A stretch of 64,000 bases of DNA from positions 20,150,795 through 20,214,794 of the forward strand of contig NW_024737042.1 of assembly GCF_018991925.1 (NCBI RefSeq). The letters are read 5' to 3'. Below are positions 61,497 to 64,000 of the stretch, one piece after another (position 1 is the stretch's first letter; each line of letters starts with the position of its first letter). The translations under genes and the position numbers were made by a program. The stretch is from Homarus americanus (taxonomy: Eukaryota > Arthropoda > Malacostraca > Decapoda > Nephropidae). The notes beneath the pieces are model-generated. The model searched no databases. It had not been told where the DNA came from and worked only from the letters and a program-made list of their open reading frames with translations.

Positions 61497-61500
<4 letters not shown>
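61180..61500 (+). repeat. Penelope-like terminal pieces with TA tracts
   Basis: 61180-61234 is CTTGTGGTTATCAGCATATA to GTGATTTACTTGCACATA, the downstream half of the terminal sequence; (TA)n at 61235-61322; 61330-61378 is a CR1-B 3' end (AATAGGCCGGTTGGCCTGTG); (TA)n at 61383-61428; 61428-61500 repeats the hammerhead-like half up to CCTTGTGGTTAT. Together a mosaic of at least two Penelope termini and a LINE tail. Confidence 0.75.

Positions 61501-61580
<80 letters not shown>
61501..61580. repeat. (TA)n microsatellite
   Basis: Perfect TA run leading directly into the right inverted arm. Confidence 0.96.
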
Positions 61581-61584
<4 letters not shown>

Positions 61585-61869
61585 CTTAACTTTGAAAACA
61601 ATTATTGAATAATAGATATGCATAGTATAATTTCGTTATGTTATCTTTCGTGTGTGCCTGACAAGAGTTGGCCAGCTTATGTTTATTCACCAATATCTAC
61701 ACAACACAACTTCAAATATTCCTTCCCTCACTCCTCCCCCCCAGCACACATCTCCCAACAAGTAGTGGAACACTTTGTCCAGGTTCGTTGATTTGAGAAT
61801 TGGGCACACGTGATGTTTAGAGGAATTAGGTCAGTTTTTTTGTGGGGGTTGTGTATGTGTGTGTGTGTT
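61581..61869. repeat. right arm of a large inverted repeat
   Basis: Reverse complement of 60473-60763. It begins AATCTTAACTTTGAAAACAA and ends in a short (GT)n. Confidence 0.92.
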
Positions 61870-62502
61870 ATGACAGAAGTGTAACAACATTAATCTACAT
61901 TCCACGTACTCGATGGATTTTCCAACCATTTTCACTAGTTGTTTCCTTATTTCTCAAATGTTCTTTGTACTATCACCAAAAACTCCAGCTCCTCCTAGTA
62001 TACTAATATCTTTATCAACATCTGCAGAGGTGTTCATAGTCTTCTTTCGTCCTTAGCATTATCGTCATCCTGTCTCTTGTTGCGGTCTGTATAAACTTCT
62101 TCACCCTTCATTCTCTCGGCAAAATGACCTTTGTATTTTGTATAATGGCTTAACTTCTTCTCCGACAGCAATGAAGCGGTAATTTCTTGTCGTAAGTCCT
62201 TTTGGGCTTTTTTTTTTTAGGGTCTGCAATTGTGTTTTCCTACTCCAGTCCTGATCAGAGTGTTTTGACCATTCACGTTCTTTTTCAAAAATTAATATAA
62301 TCAAGCCTTTTTGTTGGGTACTTTTTTTGTCTTCGCCTAGTTTTTTGACTAGATGTCAACAATATATATGCCTGTAGTTAAACATCCTCTCAAACAAACT
62401 CACAAACATATGCTTAAACTTACATACTCTCCTCATGAAGACTAGAAGGACCGTGAATAAACACTTCCATACAAATAATCCTGCTTACTTACATAACAAG
62501 AA

Positions 62503-62538
<36 letters not shown>

Positions 62539-63227
62539 CGATACTTCAAGTTTCCCTTAGTAACAGCTAGCCAAGGACAGATAACCTGGAGGTATGGTAA
62601 CAGCGTCCGTCACCTGTGCTGGCCGCCCTCACCAGACATGATCACCGGCTCTTGGATACTACCATCCCTCCGAGCCCTTAGGGACCTCGTGACTACCACT
62701 TTCTACCAGACTCAAGACCTTGAAACTTCTTTAAAAACACACACATGGATTCCTCAGTGGTCAAGGACAATACAGTACGAACATTTTCATTTCACTTCAT
62801 GGATAACTGAATTTTGTTGGTCTTGGTAAAACTTTGACCATAGAATTTGAATATGAGGTGTTTCAAAAGGTCCTTAAATCTTAAAGACGAACCAAATTTA
62901 TATACACAATCCTACACAAGACAAAGAGAACAGATTTCCGTGTAATGCTTGAATGAATGAATGAAATTATAGAAGGAGAAATAGTAGTCTGCAATTGCTG
63001 TTATTTGATATGTGAAAAAAACGTTCTTTCATATCGATTTTTTTATTTTAAATTTTTGTGGTGGGTGGTGAGGCGGTGGGATGTAAGACAAGGTGATTAG
63101 GCCAGTGCTCAAGGCCACACTTTCCAGTACTTTATCTACTGCACCCTACCACACCACCCCTACTGCACCCCACCACACCACCCCTACTGCACCCCACCAC
63201 ACCACCCCTATTGTACCCCACTACATA
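61870..63227. other. unassigned DNA
   Basis: (AC)n at 62501-62537. CCCCACCACACCACCCCTACTG-type short tandem units occur at 63145-63215. No gene or RNA recognised. Confidence 0.5.
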
Positions 63228-63233
63228 TATATG

Positions 63234-63316
<83 letters not shown>
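63228..63316. repeat. (TA)n microsatellite
   Basis: Perfect TA run that passes directly into a TATC array. Confidence 0.97.
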
Positions 63317-63403
63317 ATTTATTAGTCTATCTATCTGTCTATCTATCTATCTATCTATTTATCTATCTATCGATCTGTCTATCTATCTTTCTATCTATCT
63401 GTC

Positions 63404-63434
<31 letters not shown>

Positions 63435-63926
63435 CACATATATATCTATCTATTTATCTATCTATCTATCCATCTATATATCTATCTATCTATCTATATA
63501 TCTATCTATCTATCTATTTATCTATCTATCTATATCTATCTATCTATCACATATCTCTATCTATCTAGTCTATCCTATCTATCTATCTATCTATCTATAT
63601 ATCTCTATATCCTCTAGTCTATCTATCTATCTATCTCTCTATCTATCTACCTCTATCTATCTATCTATCTATATATCTCTATCTATCTGTCTATCTGTCT
63701 ATCTATCTGTCTATCTTCTATCTATCTATCTCTCTATCTATCTATCTATCTATATATCTCTATCTATCTAGTCTATCTATCTATCTATCTCTCTATCTAT
63801 CTACCTCTGTCTATCTATATGTCTATCTATCTATTTATCTATCTATCCATCTGTCTATCTATCTATCTATATATTCCAATCTATCCATCTATCTATCTAT
63901 CTCTCTCTCTCTCTCTGTCTCTCTGA
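63317..63926. repeat. (TATC)n tetranucleotide array
   Basis: About 600 bp of TATC/TATCTG variants broken by TATATA and TCTC patches, ending in a short TC run. The long Tyr/Ile/Ser/Leu open frames across it are products of the repeat. Confidence 0.96.
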
Positions 63927-64000
63927 AGTTCACTGCTCTCCAACAACCAGATACTGTATCTGTTTTGCTCTACCGCAATTTTCCCTACGAGGATGCGCGA

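Noticed and set aside
63093..63771. 174- and 186-codon frames rich in Tyr, Ile, Ser and Leu
   Set aside because: They span the TA and TATC arrays and reflect the repeat unit.

Overview
This is a eukaryotic, repeat-dominated window. Long AT, AAT/ATT, TATC and TC microsatellites, CR1-type LINEs ending in TTCTTATG octamers, tRNA-derived SINEs, a Penelope-like fragment and a Gmr1-like LTR element together suggest an arthropod, most likely a decapod crustacean. That assignment is inference from repeat style. I found no host protein-coding gene, rRNA or genuine tRNA that I can support. Every convincing coding stretch belongs to a transposable element, and nearly all are broken. One 100-base run of N (61080-61179) marks an assembly gap.

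Layout. 0.6-6.7 kb: a LINE with a gag-like ORF1, APE endonuclease, reverse transcriptase (RT) and RNase H, ending in about four 102-bp tandem units. 7.5-8.8 kb: a CR1-type LINE (subfamily A). 9.1-12.3 kb: an 18-bp minisatellite split by a CR1 subfamily B copy. 12.35-25.33 kb: two Ty3/gypsy-like copies arranged tail to tail, each with its 5' LTR outermost; integrase lies before RT. This block contains a 2.8-kb Tc1/mariner-type insertion, a SINE-like insertion, a probable solo LTR and a CR1-B insertion, and the same 18-bp minisatellite flanks it on both sides. 25.8-32.3 kb: a transposase fragment, a SINE fragment and three different minisatellites.

32.81-38.91 kb: the most unusual object, a roughly 6-kb element bounded by inverted repeats of about 300 bp. 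It carries one large broken gene for a multi-domain protein with N-terminal Cys/His clusters, a FEN/XPG-like nuclease signature and a Cys-rich C-terminus. A central segment of that gene of about 1.9 kb is inverted relative to the rest. It also carries a LINE tail with an 8-bp target duplication and a SINE-like insertion. I see no DDE transposase in it.

39-50 kb: mostly unassigned DNA, plus a SINE-like copy, a second RNase H LINE copy, a tRNA-derived SINE and small repeats. 50.4-54.7 kb: the longest CR1-A copy and a different LINE whose 3' tail matches the SINE-like elements. 54.9-55.6 kb: a Penelope-like GIY-YIG fragment with a possible hammerhead ribozyme. 57-60.5 kb: more LINE copies, one with a 5' inversion. 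60.5-61.9 kb: large inverted arms around Penelope terminal sequences and the gap. 63.2-63.9 kb: TA and TATC arrays.

The genes do not cooperate as a host pathway. The region records nested insertion, mirror duplication and inversion of mobile DNA. Positions are exact where a junction is readable and approximate otherwise.
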